A DNA stretch of 64,000 bases from assembly GCA_024699855.1 (NCBI GenBank), contig JAMPIQ010000002.1:1426001-1490000 (forward strand). The letters are read 5' to 3'. Of the stretch, positions 47,060-58,319 are shown in pieces (position 1 is the stretch's first letter; each line of letters opens with the position of its first letter). Origin of the DNA: Aphelenchoides besseyi. Lineage: Eukaryota > Nematoda > Chromadorea > Rhabditida > Aphelenchoididae. Under the pieces are notes generated by a model. The model searched no databases and had not been told where the DNA came from. It worked only from the letters and a program-made list of their open reading frames with translations. Made by a program: the position numbers and the translations under genes.

Positions 47060-47310
47060 TTGTAAGCGTTTTTTGCAAATACACGACCTTCTTTTCGTTT
47101 CGCAGTTTTGAACTTTGGATTGGAAGTTTGTTTTTGGTGCAAAAAAGCGAAACGAATCGTTTCCGTCGATATCAGACGCTTTTTCTGGGTCTCATGATTT
47201 CGATAAATGAGCACGTAGTCATTAGTTCTGATAAGAAATCATTCCGGTTCGAATAGACCCACTTTTATTGAGCAATTTCCCGGCTACTGATTGATGTTTC
47301 ACTTTCAGTT

Positions 47311-47684
47311 ATGCGCTTTGAACTGTTTCTGCTGTTCGTTTTCCTGAGCTCTGCAGCCGCCATTCGATGCTGGAAGTGTTTGGACGACACGTCCTGCACC
47401 CACAAACAAATCCAGAACTGCAAAGATCAGGATTTGAGCTGCAAAAAAGAGATCTACCCGAATGGAACGATCCAGAAGGTTGATCTGGTTTTTTAAATTG
47501 TTTTCATTTTGTTGTTCAGGATTGCTATGAAGCAGCAGGAGACAAGGATGATATTTTGGGATGCCATCAGGAGCTACCGTACGGAAAAATCAAATGTATT
47601 TGCAACCACGAATTATGCAACGCAGCCAGTGGTCGTCATCTTCAGTTGATGATTTTCCTGCTTCCACTTATCTTCATTCGATGA
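47311..47684 (+). CDS. Ly6/uPAR (three-finger) domain surface protein
   Basis: Exons 47311-47478 and 47520-47684 join in phase to 110 residues. Signal peptide (MRFELFLLFVFLSSAAA), then RCWKCLDDTSC, CKDQDLSC and CYEA. The domain closes with GCHQELPYGKIKCICNHELCN, the CxC...CN signature ending Ly6 domains. A C-terminal hydrophobic tail (LQLMIFLLPLIFIR) fits GPI anchoring. Nematode Ly6 proteins act at cell surfaces, including neurons. Intact. Confidence 0.75.
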
Positions 47685-49429
47685 ATAAACTTCTAAAGAC
47701 CCACTGCAGTCTATCGGTTTTTGGGCGTAAAATCTTGAATCAACCAGGGAACGTTCATGCAAAAAAGATAGTTTGATCGATGGATTGATCTCGACGTCGA
47801 GTTGCCGCGATCGTCTCAAAGTTTAACGAACTTCAAGTGCACAACAGAAAAACAAAACGAATTCGAATACTGAGAAGAGCGATGGCAAACTTTGAACGAC
47901 TCGTATTTGTGGAACAGATCTCCGCAACAGTCAACTGATCAATCGAAACCTTTTGTTCGCGAACGATCACTTTTCCAAAGACACTGGACGATTGAACGCA
48001 AACCCGTAGGGCCAAATGATTGCAATCGAAACGAATGAGCATAAATCGAATTGGTTTGTTGTAGATTGAAGATCGTGAAAAGCCATGGGAAAGAACTTAA
48101 TTCGTAGTATGCTCGGATCTAGAATAGAGACGTCCGATTGAACAAAACAAACAACCTTCATGTGAGCAATAGAAAAAGGTGGACTTGAAGTTAACAGGAA
48201 AAGAAAACAGTTTCATGATCATAATGTGGAGAGAACCGCGTTGAAGTCGAATTCACGAAAATTATTAGGATCATGGGTTGTCAGGTAAAGTGTAGATGTC
48301 AATAGCTGTAGCTAAGTTCAAGATTTCGGTGATGTCCCGCTCTGAAATGTTGAAAGAAGCAATAAACAGAAGTAAATAGAACTCACAAGTCAATGCAGTT
48401 GTCGTTCGCACTTTGCAACAAACAAGCGACTTGTTCACGAATACCACATAGTATCTATCGTCCATATGATTGCATTTCAAGGTCTCAAATACTACCGGAT
48501 TCTCAACGATAAGCCTTTTGTCGAACCGCAAAGACCAAAAAACTTTTTGGGTTTTCGGAGTTCTGAGGTGAAATCACTTCAAGAACGGTAATTCACAGAG
48601 TTGTAAAATAGTCGTTTCTCTAAAAATCGACAGAACTTTCCAATTTAGCCGACGAAATTGTGATTTCTTTCCCGCTCAAATCTCCGAACGTTCTCTTTGT
48701 TGCGCTTCTCGGAGTTTTTGGTTGCAATCAGCCGTTGGACGTGTTCGAGAGGAGCTCGACTGCAATCGTGAGCAACATTCTAACGGAAAGTATTTTGGTT
48801 GTTCTTAGACGAATGGCGCCACAATATCCGGAATCACATGCGATGCTGATGAGCTTAAACTTTTTCTCGCTCGAGTTCTCCACTTCGCCGCGATTCCCTA
48901 GTGTAGGTTGTGCACAATCAAAACAATCAGAGGTTGCGCTTTGCGCCCAAACATTCATCGACGATGGAAGTGTGAAGATCCGTAGTGCAAGTTTTGTACA
49001 AAAGATGAGTTTGCGATGTGCCAGAAACTTCGTAGACCGCAATCAGCTACTGTACGCCAAAAAGTAGTGGTAACATATCGATTCCACTAACTTGAAAACT
49101 ACGTCGGGAGTAAGCGGACGGTGAAAACCACGAAAATACGAAGTATACTGTCATATAACTTTGTAATCAACGTTTTTATTGTTTCGAAACGAAACTTCTA
49201 AGTGAAGCTCAGAACTTTTCATGTTCGAATGTCTGTCAAACGTGTGAGATGAATTCTTGAACGAACTCGAAAGTTTGTCTGATAACCGTGAGTTGATAAA
49301 AAGGTTGTTGTATTCTACTACATAGTACAAACAATTAGTATTTTTTATTAACCAAATTATTAGCACAGTTCACTGTTTTCAAGACAGAAATCTAAAATCA
49401 AATCTGAGGATTGAAGAGTACAAATTTGC
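47685..49429. other. 1.7 kb with ambiguous open frames on both strands
   Basis: Minus-strand 48271-48531 reads KCNHMDDRYYVVFVNKSLVC. If its GTGAGT...TTTCAG segment were spliced, an in-frame TAG would arise; unspliced it stays open. At 48660-49067 the plus strand and at 48728-49042 the minus strand are both open, each with a hydrophobic and cysteine-containing composition. I cannot decide which strand is coding. Confidence 0.25.
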
Positions 49430-51811
49430 TTACGATGGCGATAAGATGTCGGCCGCCAAAGCCGATTGAGTTAGAACAGCAGGTCCCAAAACAAACGGAT
49501 TCAAAATGGCTCCCGATAGAACGGTTGAAGACATCACATCGGGGCTCAGAACGTGAGGCTAAGCAACATTAGAATATTCATTTGAAAGTCTTACCGATAG
49601 GATAATAGGCGACATAACGTAGGGATTGATCACGTTTGGAGCGATACAATACGGTGAACTGAAATAGCCGCTTGATTGACGACAAATCGTCCAACTCACA
49701 GAATGTAAACTTCGAACACGGCTGAAATTGTTAATCGAACTTACAATTACGTTTTTTAGCTTACCAGGACTAACTGTGTTGGGAGAAAAGATGTACGGTG
49801 ATCTAAGTCTATCGATTACTGAAACTATTAGAACAAACTCACATGATCAGAGGCGAACCAACTGATGGTGTCAAGACAGGCGGAAATCGTTAGACATTAA
49901 AACAGGTTATCCGATTTGAATGAGAATAAATTTCGTCAAAAAGTGTTTGATTGTTTTAAATTATTGAAACTCGATGACAATTGAACATAGACGTTTTTCC
50001 GTTCAACAGGAGCTGTTCTTCTTCCAAGCTGTCGAATGAATGAAAGAACAGAACCGCACAAACACTCGTAAGAGTATCTTTCTATTGCCTCGTACATTTG
50101 TAATCCATTGAAATCGACGGAATTGTCGCGTGCGCAAGAAAACAAAGTTGAAGCGCCTTCGATTGCGGAAATCAACATCATCGTCTCTTCCCCCTCCTCG
50201 AGATTATTCGTTGTCCCCTTTTTACAGTAAAATTGTGCTCTTAAGTTTCTCATGTAGTCGTGTCCTCTTTACTCCAAACTACGTGTATACTGTTCAATTG
50301 GTTCGTACAGAAATGTTGTTGTATTCGTTGGCCCTTTCACCCACTTGCAACCGAAAGGTCACATCGACTCTGCCCAATTTGTTGTGCTGATTTCGGTCGA
50401 CTGAGTTGAACAGTCGCCTTCTTTGCTGACGTTCATTCCTTTTTGCCTTTTCTCTTCAGTGCTTGTTGAACGATCCTACTGAACGGTCGTATTGTTGATT
50501 ACTGTATTTGTGACTATAAATTTGTTCGTTTTACTCGGTCGTGGAGAGAACCCGCGCGACAAAATTAACCCCAAGAGAACTTAATTTGCAATTGAAAAGA
50601 ACTTACCGGCGAGAGAATTGTTGGCTATAAACAATGATTGATTGAATAAAAGTCAAGTAACCTACTGAAATGATTGCTGGTGAAAACAAATTTGGAGACA
50701 AAGTGACCGGTCCAAGATGTGCAGGCTAAACATTTGACGTTCATTCTATCCTCAAAAACTAACCGCTAATATTCCAGGAGCAAATGCAAACGGTGCCAAA
50801 GTTGTAAGAGCTCGTTTTTTCCTTCTGTTACTATCATTGCTATTCGCATGCATATCCACCGGTTCTCCACTTGCTATTCGTCTGATCGAGTTCATCAGAG
50901 CACGTCGTTTATCCACTTCTGTCCACTTTGCATAGTCTTTGATATCAATGTCCAATGTGTTATTGTAGGGTCCTGAAATTAATGCAATCAGTAGCCTATG
51001 TAATTACTAACCTTTATCTCCGTACAACATTTGAAGTTGTTTGCCGTTCAGAAACGTGTATTTTCGTTGTGCCAAGTCGCGTCGTTGTCGTGTAGCAAAA
51101 AGTGATTTAACTTGATCGTAAATGAAATTCAAGGTCTCAGTTACACCGTCAACGTCGCCCATCAACTGTGCGGTTTCGTTTGTTGAAAAAATGTTGAAAG
51201 CATCTTTGACAATCTCGTTAGCTCCGGATGCCTCCATGACCAATTCGAGAACTGCATCTTTGTCATCAGCTCGAAGACCGAAAGCATCAACAACGTCGGG
51301 AAGTGGAAGAATCGAGTTTGGCGAGTCGTCTTTGTACAAGGAAAATAAACGTGGTGACAGCAAGTGGCTACAGAAACCATCGATCAGATCTTCTAGTAAT
51401 TGTCAACTTACACGGTGTCTTGATCTCGATTATCGTCAATCAACGAACCAAAGCGTGGACTCAAAACTTTCACATTCAACATCTCCGTGTGTTTGTTCAT
51501 TGAATCAACAAGCTCGTAGGTGTCCTTTAGCATCTTAGGCATGTTTTCGGCGTCCGGTTGCATTTGTCGCATTCGCTTCATGAAGGGGAGTTTTTTACGA
51601 TAACGAGCGTCGTTATCAGTGACCGTATCCAACATTCGATGTTTGTAACTGAACTCTTCACGATGTGTTCGCATGATCTCATTCAACTAAACGTCGTCGA
51701 TCAGATTGAAAGCTCACAACCACTCACTTGTTTCAAATGACTGTACGATTGTTTCCACGAGGCTAATCGACTGTTGTTGGCGTCGACTGAATGCAAAACA
51801 GAAGCGAACAT
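49430..51811 (-). CDS. MLT-10-like (moulting) protein with LSP repeat tail
   Basis: Many small minus-strand exons from about 51811 to the stop at 49430. Landmarks: EIMRTHREEFSYKHRM, VLSPRFGSLIDDN, HLLSPRLFSLYKDD, LELVMEASGANEIV and KKRALTTLAPFAF. A tail of short exons repeats the L-S-P unit (VTLSPNLFSPAIIS, PTILSP as an 18-base exon, SPYIFSPNTVSP, VMSPIILSPHVLSP). This order is that of nematode MLT-10-related proteins, secreted and needed for cuticle moulting. The signal-peptide exon upstream of 51811 is not identified. A roughly 700-base gap separates the 18-base exon (about 50600) from the next repeat exon (about 49890). Confidence 0.72.
49936..50253 (-). CDS. possible nested frame inside a long intron of the MLT-10-like gene
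   Basis: 105 codons, ATG start, with cysteines and helix-like composition (GLQMYEAIERYSYECLCGSV). It has no LSP repeats and lies in what should be a roughly 700-base intron in a genome where introns are about 40 bases. Weak. Confidence 0.25.
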   Translation of the reverse strand: MRNLRAQFYCKKGTTNNLEEGEETMMLISAIEGASTLFSCARDNSVDFNGLQMYEAIERYSYECLCGSVLSFIRQLGRRTAPVERKNVYVQLSSSFNNLKQSNTF

Positions 51812-52365
51812 GTTGGTTATTTGACGTGCCTTAAGAAAGATATCGTTTTTCTTATATCTCGATTCTTGTTGAGTTATTTGGAGATTGGTTTAATAAATTA
51901 ACTGTCTTAAAAAGACGATATAGCCGACCAGTTGAAAGAATCGAATAAACGTAAAGCCACTTGGCGACTGAACTAAAATTCAAGTCGCTTTTTACACTCA
52001 ATCGTAAGAGAGGAAGTGTTTTGGCATCTTTATGAAACTTTGATCGAATTCGCGCAGTTTCACGAAGGCGACTTCAACTCAAACGTGGTGCACATCTACA
52101 AGTGCGACAATTGGCTCCGAGTTATATTTCGATATTGCTCGAAGTTGGACATTGATGATGACGATTTGCATTCTAACGATTGTTGGTTTTGAGATGAAAA
52201 GTTTGGAGACTCATCAATAGATCGACCAATGATTTCACTTACTGTTAAGGGATAATTTCATTTTAACTACGAGTTACAGTTTCGTTTAGACTTCAAAAAC
52301 GATTTGCGTAGGTCGTCTTATGGCCCTTCTTCACAATCGAGACAACGGACTCAACCTTCAGAAAA
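51812..52365. other. gap with one plausible plus-strand exon
   Basis: About 51990-52190 (plus) is open and reads REEVFWHLYETLIEFAQFHE then NWLRVIFRYCSKLDIDDDDL. It could be an upstream exon of the next gene, but no ATG or phase link is found. Confidence 0.25.
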
Positions 52366-53133
52366 GTGAAGGCAGCCACCTTTGCAAGAAAAACATTTGT
52401 GTTTGCCCCTCGCACATCGTATTGGAATCGGTGCAACTCAATCGCGATCGCAGTTTTTGCCGTGTAGAAACTGTGTGACTACGAACGAATGCATTGAAAC
52501 CTGCATGTTGAACTGTTTCGGTTAGTTTTTATCTTCACGGGTCAAAATATCAGATTTAGATCCAAATTCTCTTGCTCTACGTCCACCAAAACCACTCACG
52601 TTCGACCGACTTATTCAAAACCAAGCATCAGTGGTCCGATCCTACTCGACGTTTGCTCTTTTGTCACAAGAAATAGATCAAATTTAATCACCGCAATTAA
52701 CTGGTCGCAACAGAACAATACGCACTCAAATTGTCCAGACTTTTAAAGACTTCTGGCAATTTTCAAGACTCGAGGAGAACAAAAAGCAAGTCATATTGCC
52801 GCACGAGCTGGCCCTTACAATAGAGCATTGGCGCAAACTGCTCAACAACATTTTAAGACACACAGTTCCCAAACAATCGTCAAGCTGTTTGGAATGGACA
52901 GGACATAAAAACAACATCCGTCCGTACGCTATGTCAGCCTTGCTGTAAGTTTTTGTTGGGCCAAAATAAGCAGACAACATTTCAGCGATAAGGGTGTAAA
53001 AACGCGTACTGTTTCACGTTTCCTTTCAATGATTAAGTGCCGAAATCGAGCTGCATGTACTTCACTGGATCACCCTGTTTCCAAAGCAGCCATCTTTGTT
53101 CGAATGACTAGTGTGCAAACATTGATCACTTAG
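52366..53133 (+). CDS. protein with HNH homing-endonuclease-like zinc domain, 5' end unresolved
   Basis: Exons about 52366-52520, 52554-52662, 52714-52944 and 52986-53133 join in phase. An N-terminal cysteine cluster (PCRNCVTTNECIETCMLNC) is followed by a helical middle. The C-terminal domain reads CLEWTGHKNNIRPYA, then about 25 residues later CRNRAACTSLDHPVSKAAIF. This matches the C-x2-W-x-G ... C-x-N-x-C-x4-DH layout of zinc-binding His-Me/HNH endonucleases. The histidine expected in the middle (AHR-like) is replaced by TVSRF, so nuclease activity is doubtful. Zinc-loop domains of this kind are, to my knowledge, present in nematode genomes as DNA-binding proteins. Confidence 0.5.
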
Positions 53134-53367
53134 TTTTTGAAACTCAGATGTCAATGTGAATCGTATTCGTGTGTCAACTCTCGGGAAAATACTCTTTGCA
53201 CTCATTCCCCGAAATGCCGCTTTAGGCGCCAACCGTTTTTTAAAGTTTTAACCAACAATTTCGTCTTTTTATCCGCGATTAATGATTGATTTTTTGCTTC
53301 GTTGTTCGATTTCTTATTTTTTGTTTTACTCTTAGTTCTGTTTAAGTTTTTAAAGCAAAATCAAAGG

Positions 53368-54417
53368 TCAAAAGCAAAGTTGTGATCGAAAAGCGGAAAA
53401 ACTTACAAACGATTTCGGTTCCACTTTCGGTGTTCCAATCAAATCTGGTGGACGATTCGATTTTCGAGGTGCAAATTCGCTTGGAAACATATTCACGTAT
53501 TCATCACGAGTCTCCTGAAACGACAACTGAAAATGAACGGTTACTGCGATTACCAATTGATGTAACTTTAAGCTTCGTTTCAATCGTCTACGCACTGATC
53601 TTCGAATTCTAAAAAGAGATTAGTCATTTGATCATCGACTCACTTTTCCCGGTACTTGGTTGCATGAGCATTCGGTTTGATTATGTTCACACGTTGTTTC
53701 AGTTTCTCAAGTCGAGGTGAGATCGTTACAGTCGGTGGTTTGTGTCGAACAACAATCGATTTAATGTGATTCAATTGGCGAATTTTCAACTTTGACTCTG
53801 TTTGTGCTTCTAAAAAGACTGTTTCATTTGATCGTTTGTTCGACTGCTGACCATCAGCTGCTTTGTAGTCCAACTCCTTGTCCCAGGCAGCCACCAAACA
53901 ACGTGCTCCTGCCTCGAGATCGTGCTCCTCTTCGATGGCATCCAAACAGCGAATGAAAGCGGCACGTTCCACGCTAAACAAGCGATCAAGAACAGAAACA
54001 AGTTTGTGCCTTAAAAGCTCTCTACTACACTTGTCGTGGCTATTAACCCGGTTCCTGGTTACCGACTTGGAATACGAAAAAACCACAAAAACGTCTCGTA
54101 AATCATGTGCGTTTGACGTGCGTGAGCGCGTAAACCTTTTTTCATAATGTCGCCTCTCCTTCCGACTAGCACACGCGACAAAACTTCGCAAATCATTTTT
54201 CTTACGATGAAAAAAACTCACCGTGTCATTTTCAAAAACATCTCACGACCCACGGCGCCCATCAACGAGTTCACGGCCCGGATATACCAATTGACGTGCA
54301 TGTTATGGACACGTTTAACTTGTTTCTCGTCCATCTTCGCCTTCTCGATGAGTTTCATTTGCTCCGTCGTGATTAGGACCGAAGAAATGAAGGGCACTGG
54401 AATTTCGGTTACACCTA
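53368..54417 (-). CDS. hypothetical intracellular helical protein, ends unresolved
   Basis: At least three minus-strand exons. A first piece reads TTEQMKLIEKAKMDEKQVKR and VNWYIRAVNSLMGAVGREMF (about 54415-54225). After a 200-base intron follows HKLVSVLDRLFSVERAAFIR, then EEEHDLEAGARCLVAAWDKE, and finally DEYVNMFPSEFAPRK with PPDLIGTPKVEP. No signal peptide, no known domain. The upstream exon leading into VTEIPVPFIS is not found, so the start is open. The region 54220-54025 stays open in one frame but has clean GTGAGT...TTTTAAG ends and is taken as intron. Confidence 0.45.
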
Positions 54418-54430
54418 CGGAACAAAAAAG

Positions 54431-55240
54431 TTAGTACCTTGAGAGAGTAGAAGAACAATCGGAAGTATATTCCACATTCAATACCGTAGAATTAAAATTG
54501 CAACAATTCGACAACTGACGATCAAACGGAAATGTTAAATAGCGTATGAGAAGCAAACTCTCGCTTCTTGATCTCACTTTTTCTACTACGTGTTTATCAA
54601 TTGAAAGCGATCTCCAGAAGCTCGTAACCCATCGAATCGGGCTGTCTTTCTGGAATCGCAATTCCCGTTGTCTATCAATCACGACAACCATTCCGATAGC
54701 TGAGAAAGCGGAGATCCAACAGTTACGGTAATGTTGATAAGAAGATTCGGTTTCATCAACCAGACGGACGGAAATGTTGAAAAGTCGGAAGACGGAAGTC
54801 GTCTAGAGTTTCTACAATCTTTCGTGTTTTCAGTGCGTTTCAACGTACAATAACTCATCAGACATATTGTCGAGAAGAAATCATAAGTGAGAAAGTTGGA
54901 GTACACTGTCAATGAACTAAAAAAGTATCGGTTTGACTGTGCGTTTATGTTCGAAGTTAACGGCATTGAGAGCTCAATGACCGGTCAGTCGGACTTTCCG
55001 TCGGAAAGTCTGTCTCAACTCGGCAATTAGACTAAGAAGTTTTGACATTTGAGGAAAACCATTTGATCGCCGAAGTCAAGGAATCAACATTGTAGCTGTG
55101 AAAAAGCATTCTCGAGACGTGTGTTTCTTCCCAATGTTCTGCCGTCAAAGGACGCAAACTGATAAGAAACAGAAAACGAAAGTCAAACAAAAGCGATGAT
55201 TTGATTTATGAGGTTTACATCAATGTTCCCGTCCTGAGGA
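54431..55240. other. possible exons of an unrecognised plus-strand gene
   Basis: 54546-54731 (ATG start, ends at a GTAATG donor), 54745-54840 (INQTDGNVEKSEDGSRLEFL) and 54898-55029 (KKYRFDCAFMFEVNGIESSM to a TAG) look codon-like on the plus strand. They cannot be joined in phase with confidence. Confidence 0.25.
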
Positions 55241-56490
55241 ATGAAAATGATTTATCTTATTCTTCTCCTCTCAGTTTATGTTTTCGGTGCCGAAATTGAA
55301 CGAAGAGAAGCGACGAACTCAACACGAACCGATTCGTACACCGTCGATTTGCTTCTCGGCACTCCGAGCAAGTGCCACTTCAATCTCAACTGAACTTCAA
55401 TTTCAGTTCGTCCATTTCGTGTTGGAATCGATTTAAGCACATCGCTGTTTTGGTTCTTCGTGGTTCGGTGCAATGGTTGTCCTGTGGATGGAATGCGAAC
55501 CTTTGATCCACAGTAAGATTGAAAATTCGTTTGTTGCCTACTGCGTTTAGTCGCTCTTTTACTTACAAGAGTCAAGGAGCTGCCTCGGGATTTGTGGCCA
55601 ATTTCCGAACTGATCATTACGAGCGAAACGGGTCGATTTTGGGTTATCGCGGAGCAGATTACATGGTCATTGATTTAGAGGTAAGTATTCAGCTCATTAA
55701 TACTAAAGATGGGATTTAAGGAGCATGGAACTGACGATCGACGGTTCTTCATTTTTTCGCTGGTCACTGCAATTCAGGGTGAAGATCAAACTGTCGATCC
55801 GATGGGACGAAAACAAGATGGACGAATTGGATTGTCGTTGAACTCAACCGCAACCTTAGATCTCTTGTTTCTGAACTACGATCGTTTACTTTGCATGGGT
55901 CGGAATCGGTAGGTTAACGATTAGAAGTTTGATTTCTCGTTTAGAGAGGGTAAACCGTGGCTGACGATCGGCCAATCAGCCTGTTCGGAACGTAAAAAGT
56001 TTGATGACTACGTCAATTTGACTTCTGTCGTTGTGTTGACTGACGGTTGGACGATTGCGGTGCAGAGATTGACGTTTTGGCAAATACAGTTGGGATGACG
56101 ATTTCGAAGCACAGCTCTCAACCACGACTTCATACTTGAATGCTCGTTCGGATATCGTAGAAGCAATCGCAAGACAATTGAGCGCCGTTCAACAACCGGA
56201 TGGTCGTTATTTCGTCGATTGCAGCTTCCAATCGTCAATCCCGAAGTTATCTTTCAAAATTAATGGGGTTGATATGGAAATCAAGAAGAAGTTTATCGTT
56301 GAAACGGTAACAACCGTCGCAATTTCCCTCGAGTTCTTTTTTTCAGTCTTTTGATGTTTGTGAACTGAAACTTCGTCCAACGTACAATCGAGTCGAACTG
56401 ACTCTCGGTTTGCCGTTTATGGACAGTTTTATCAGTTGCTTGGATTTCGATGAGCGTATGGTTTCTTTCATGCGATCACTCAAAAGTTAA
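55241..56490 (+). CDS. second pepsin-fold protein with degenerate catalytic motifs; GC-AG intron; one frame break
   Basis: Signal peptide (MKMIYLILLLSVYVFGA) followed by YTVDLLLGTP. Intron 1 (55368-55406) joins in phase only with a GC donor (GCAAGT). Then VGIDLSTSLFWFF (first motif IDTGS replaced by IDLST), GRIGLSLNSTATL, and AQLSTTTSYLNARSDIVEAI, where LDTGTS has become LSTTTS with serine replacing the second aspartate. C-terminal GRYFVDCSF and FKINGVDME fit the family. A +1 break occurs in TTTT at about 56068-56074 between AVQRLT and FGKYSWDDD. Both catalytic motifs are altered, so no peptidase activity is expected. Otherwise complete to the stop at 56488-56490. Confidence 0.62.
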
Positions 56491-56602
56491 CGATCTTTTT
56501 TGCGGATTGTCGATTACACAAAGAATGAACAATAAAAGATGAAGCAAACACTACGACAACGAATCGATGAGTACGTGATCAATCTAAAGAAACACCTCCG
56601 AA

Positions 56603-57906
56603 ATGTGCGGAATAACTGTAGTGCTGTTTATTTTAATTTTGAAAGCTATTAGTGCATTAAATGTGTTGGGAAAGTCTGATGGTTGTTACAAAGAAGTGGA
56701 TAGAGAAATGTAAAGCTTCAGAATTGATAGCATTTGATTCTCCGTTTAGTCAAATGTTTGGAAAATGTCTAGAAGGATCTGTGGTGTTGCAAGTCGATGA
56801 ACAGAAACTGAATGGAACAATCAGCTTTCCGACGTTACCCGGACGTTTCTTTTCGACATCGTGAGTTTGAGCGATTAGAAGTGAAGTTCTGTTCTCAGAG
56901 TTAACTTCAATTTTGCTCGCTGCACATTGTCGGGAATCATCTCAGCTGATGGGGCAGATCCACGATTTGCGATCGGTAATTTGATTTCGATTACTTTGCT
57001 TTCAAACTTCAGGCAAACAAACTCTCCACTTTCCCATTGCCATCAAAGTAGACGCTCATGGAGTTTGTTTGACGGATAGAAACGGACGCACGTATAAAGT
57101 TTCCTGTGATGTCGAATTCAATACAACGACGATTTCTGTTCGACGCGAACTCGAACATGCACTCGAGCATTTGGAGCTCAGATTTGTATGTTTCATCTGC
57201 CCGATCAGAATAAAAAGTTTAGAATGCGTCTGTTTACAAGCAGAAAGCTGCAACTCCGACGACGACAATCTTGGTTTCGACTTCTGTTCCTTCAACAACC
57301 ACAAAACCGAAACGCTTCTGTTTCGAGCAGTTCAAAGATCGTGTGTAAGTGAGCAATAATGTCTCCATTTATTGATCGCTTTAGATTGTTAAATTCGAAT
57401 TGCACTCACGATCGAACTCAATTGACGTTGCGAAAACCGTTTTTACGCGGAACCATCAACTACTCTTCCGACCTCGCCGAGTCCTTTGTCAAAGAGCAAG
57501 AAGATCGAAATAATCAGAAGCGAATTGAACTTTCAGATTCACGTTGAAAATCGGGACTTGCAACCTTCAGATGAAGCTGTTCACTCATCGACACAACGTT
57601 TTCCTAAACACAAGTGAGTCCAATGAAAAAAATTTACCTTGTGATTTAGACGAATTCACGTTCCACCTTCCACTCAAACTCGGAGCTTCAACAACGGCGC
57701 TGACCATTGACGACTCCAAGAAGATCAAGTCCCTTTCGTGTCCCAACCGCTTCGTTCGACAACCCAACGGCGAATTCACGATCTCAATTGATTTCAACCT
57801 CAAAACTCCGATTCCCGAACTTGCAGTCAAATTCGTTGGATTTTTGGAATTCAAATTCCAGAACGCAACTTTGAACAAATCAACCGAAACCTTTTTGTTC
57901 TCCTGA
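56603..57906 (+). CDS. secreted protein with two copies of an unrecognised ~130-residue repeat
   Basis: Eight exons (56603-56681, 56722-56860, 56899-56975, 57013-57185, 57223-57344, 57385-57480, 57537-57613, 57650-57906) agree in phase at every junction, giving 339 residues. Signal peptide (MCGITVVLFILILKAISA). Two halves align by eye: KLNGTISF/FLRGTINY, NFNFARCTLSG/TLKIGTCNLQM, LHFPIAIKV/FTFHLPLKL, then an acidic DRNGRTYKVSC/DDSKKIKSLSC. Each half ends in a helix LELRFNAS/LEFKFQNAT. A Thr/Ser/Pro linker with KPKR separates them. I do not recognise the family. It lies directly behind the pepsin-fold pseudoenzyme in the same orientation (113-base gap). Confidence 0.7.
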
Positions 57907-58319
57907 CCAAAATGTGAATAAAAGAACGGAAATCCAAAGTCGTTTTCTCAAAACCAAAAGCAACTCGACGCTCGTTTCCACGACCGACGTGCGCACCGCC
58001 CTCTGCGTCTCCACCGCCGTCGACGTCGCGACGTTCTGCCTGCATTTTGTGCGCGTCTGCGCTCTCAGTCTTTGGTTTTCAGTCCCGCAGTAAACGTCGA
58101 ATTTCGGTCCAACGGTTTTTGGGCGAATTTTCTGCCAAAAATTTCTGCGCATTTTGACTCGCGATTTTTTCGTTTGTCCACAGTTTTAACTGTAATTCTT
58201 CTGATTCGCTTAACCTTCTGCCTATGAGCTAACGGTCGTTGGTTCTGATCGTGTTAGGTGAACGTGCACAACCGTTGAGATGCTTGATTTCAGATACCTC
58301 TCAAGCAAATTCGTTGAGG
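57907..58319. other. promoter and 5' UTR of the V-ATPase gene
   Basis: CpG-rich start, then a 5' leader. A TTTCAG 25 bases before the ATG could be a 5' intron end or a trans-splice acceptor. Confidence 0.4.

Noticed and set aside
47186..47261. tRNA-like fold (TGGGTCT...AGACCCA, 76 bases apart)
   Set aside because: Acceptor-like ends pair and a short D-like stem exists, but anticodon and T stems do not pair and box A/B consensus is poor.
51007..51538. 138-codon plus frame opposite the MLT-10-like exons
   Set aside because: Antisense shadow; the minus strand carries the conserved VLSPRF and EASGANE motifs.
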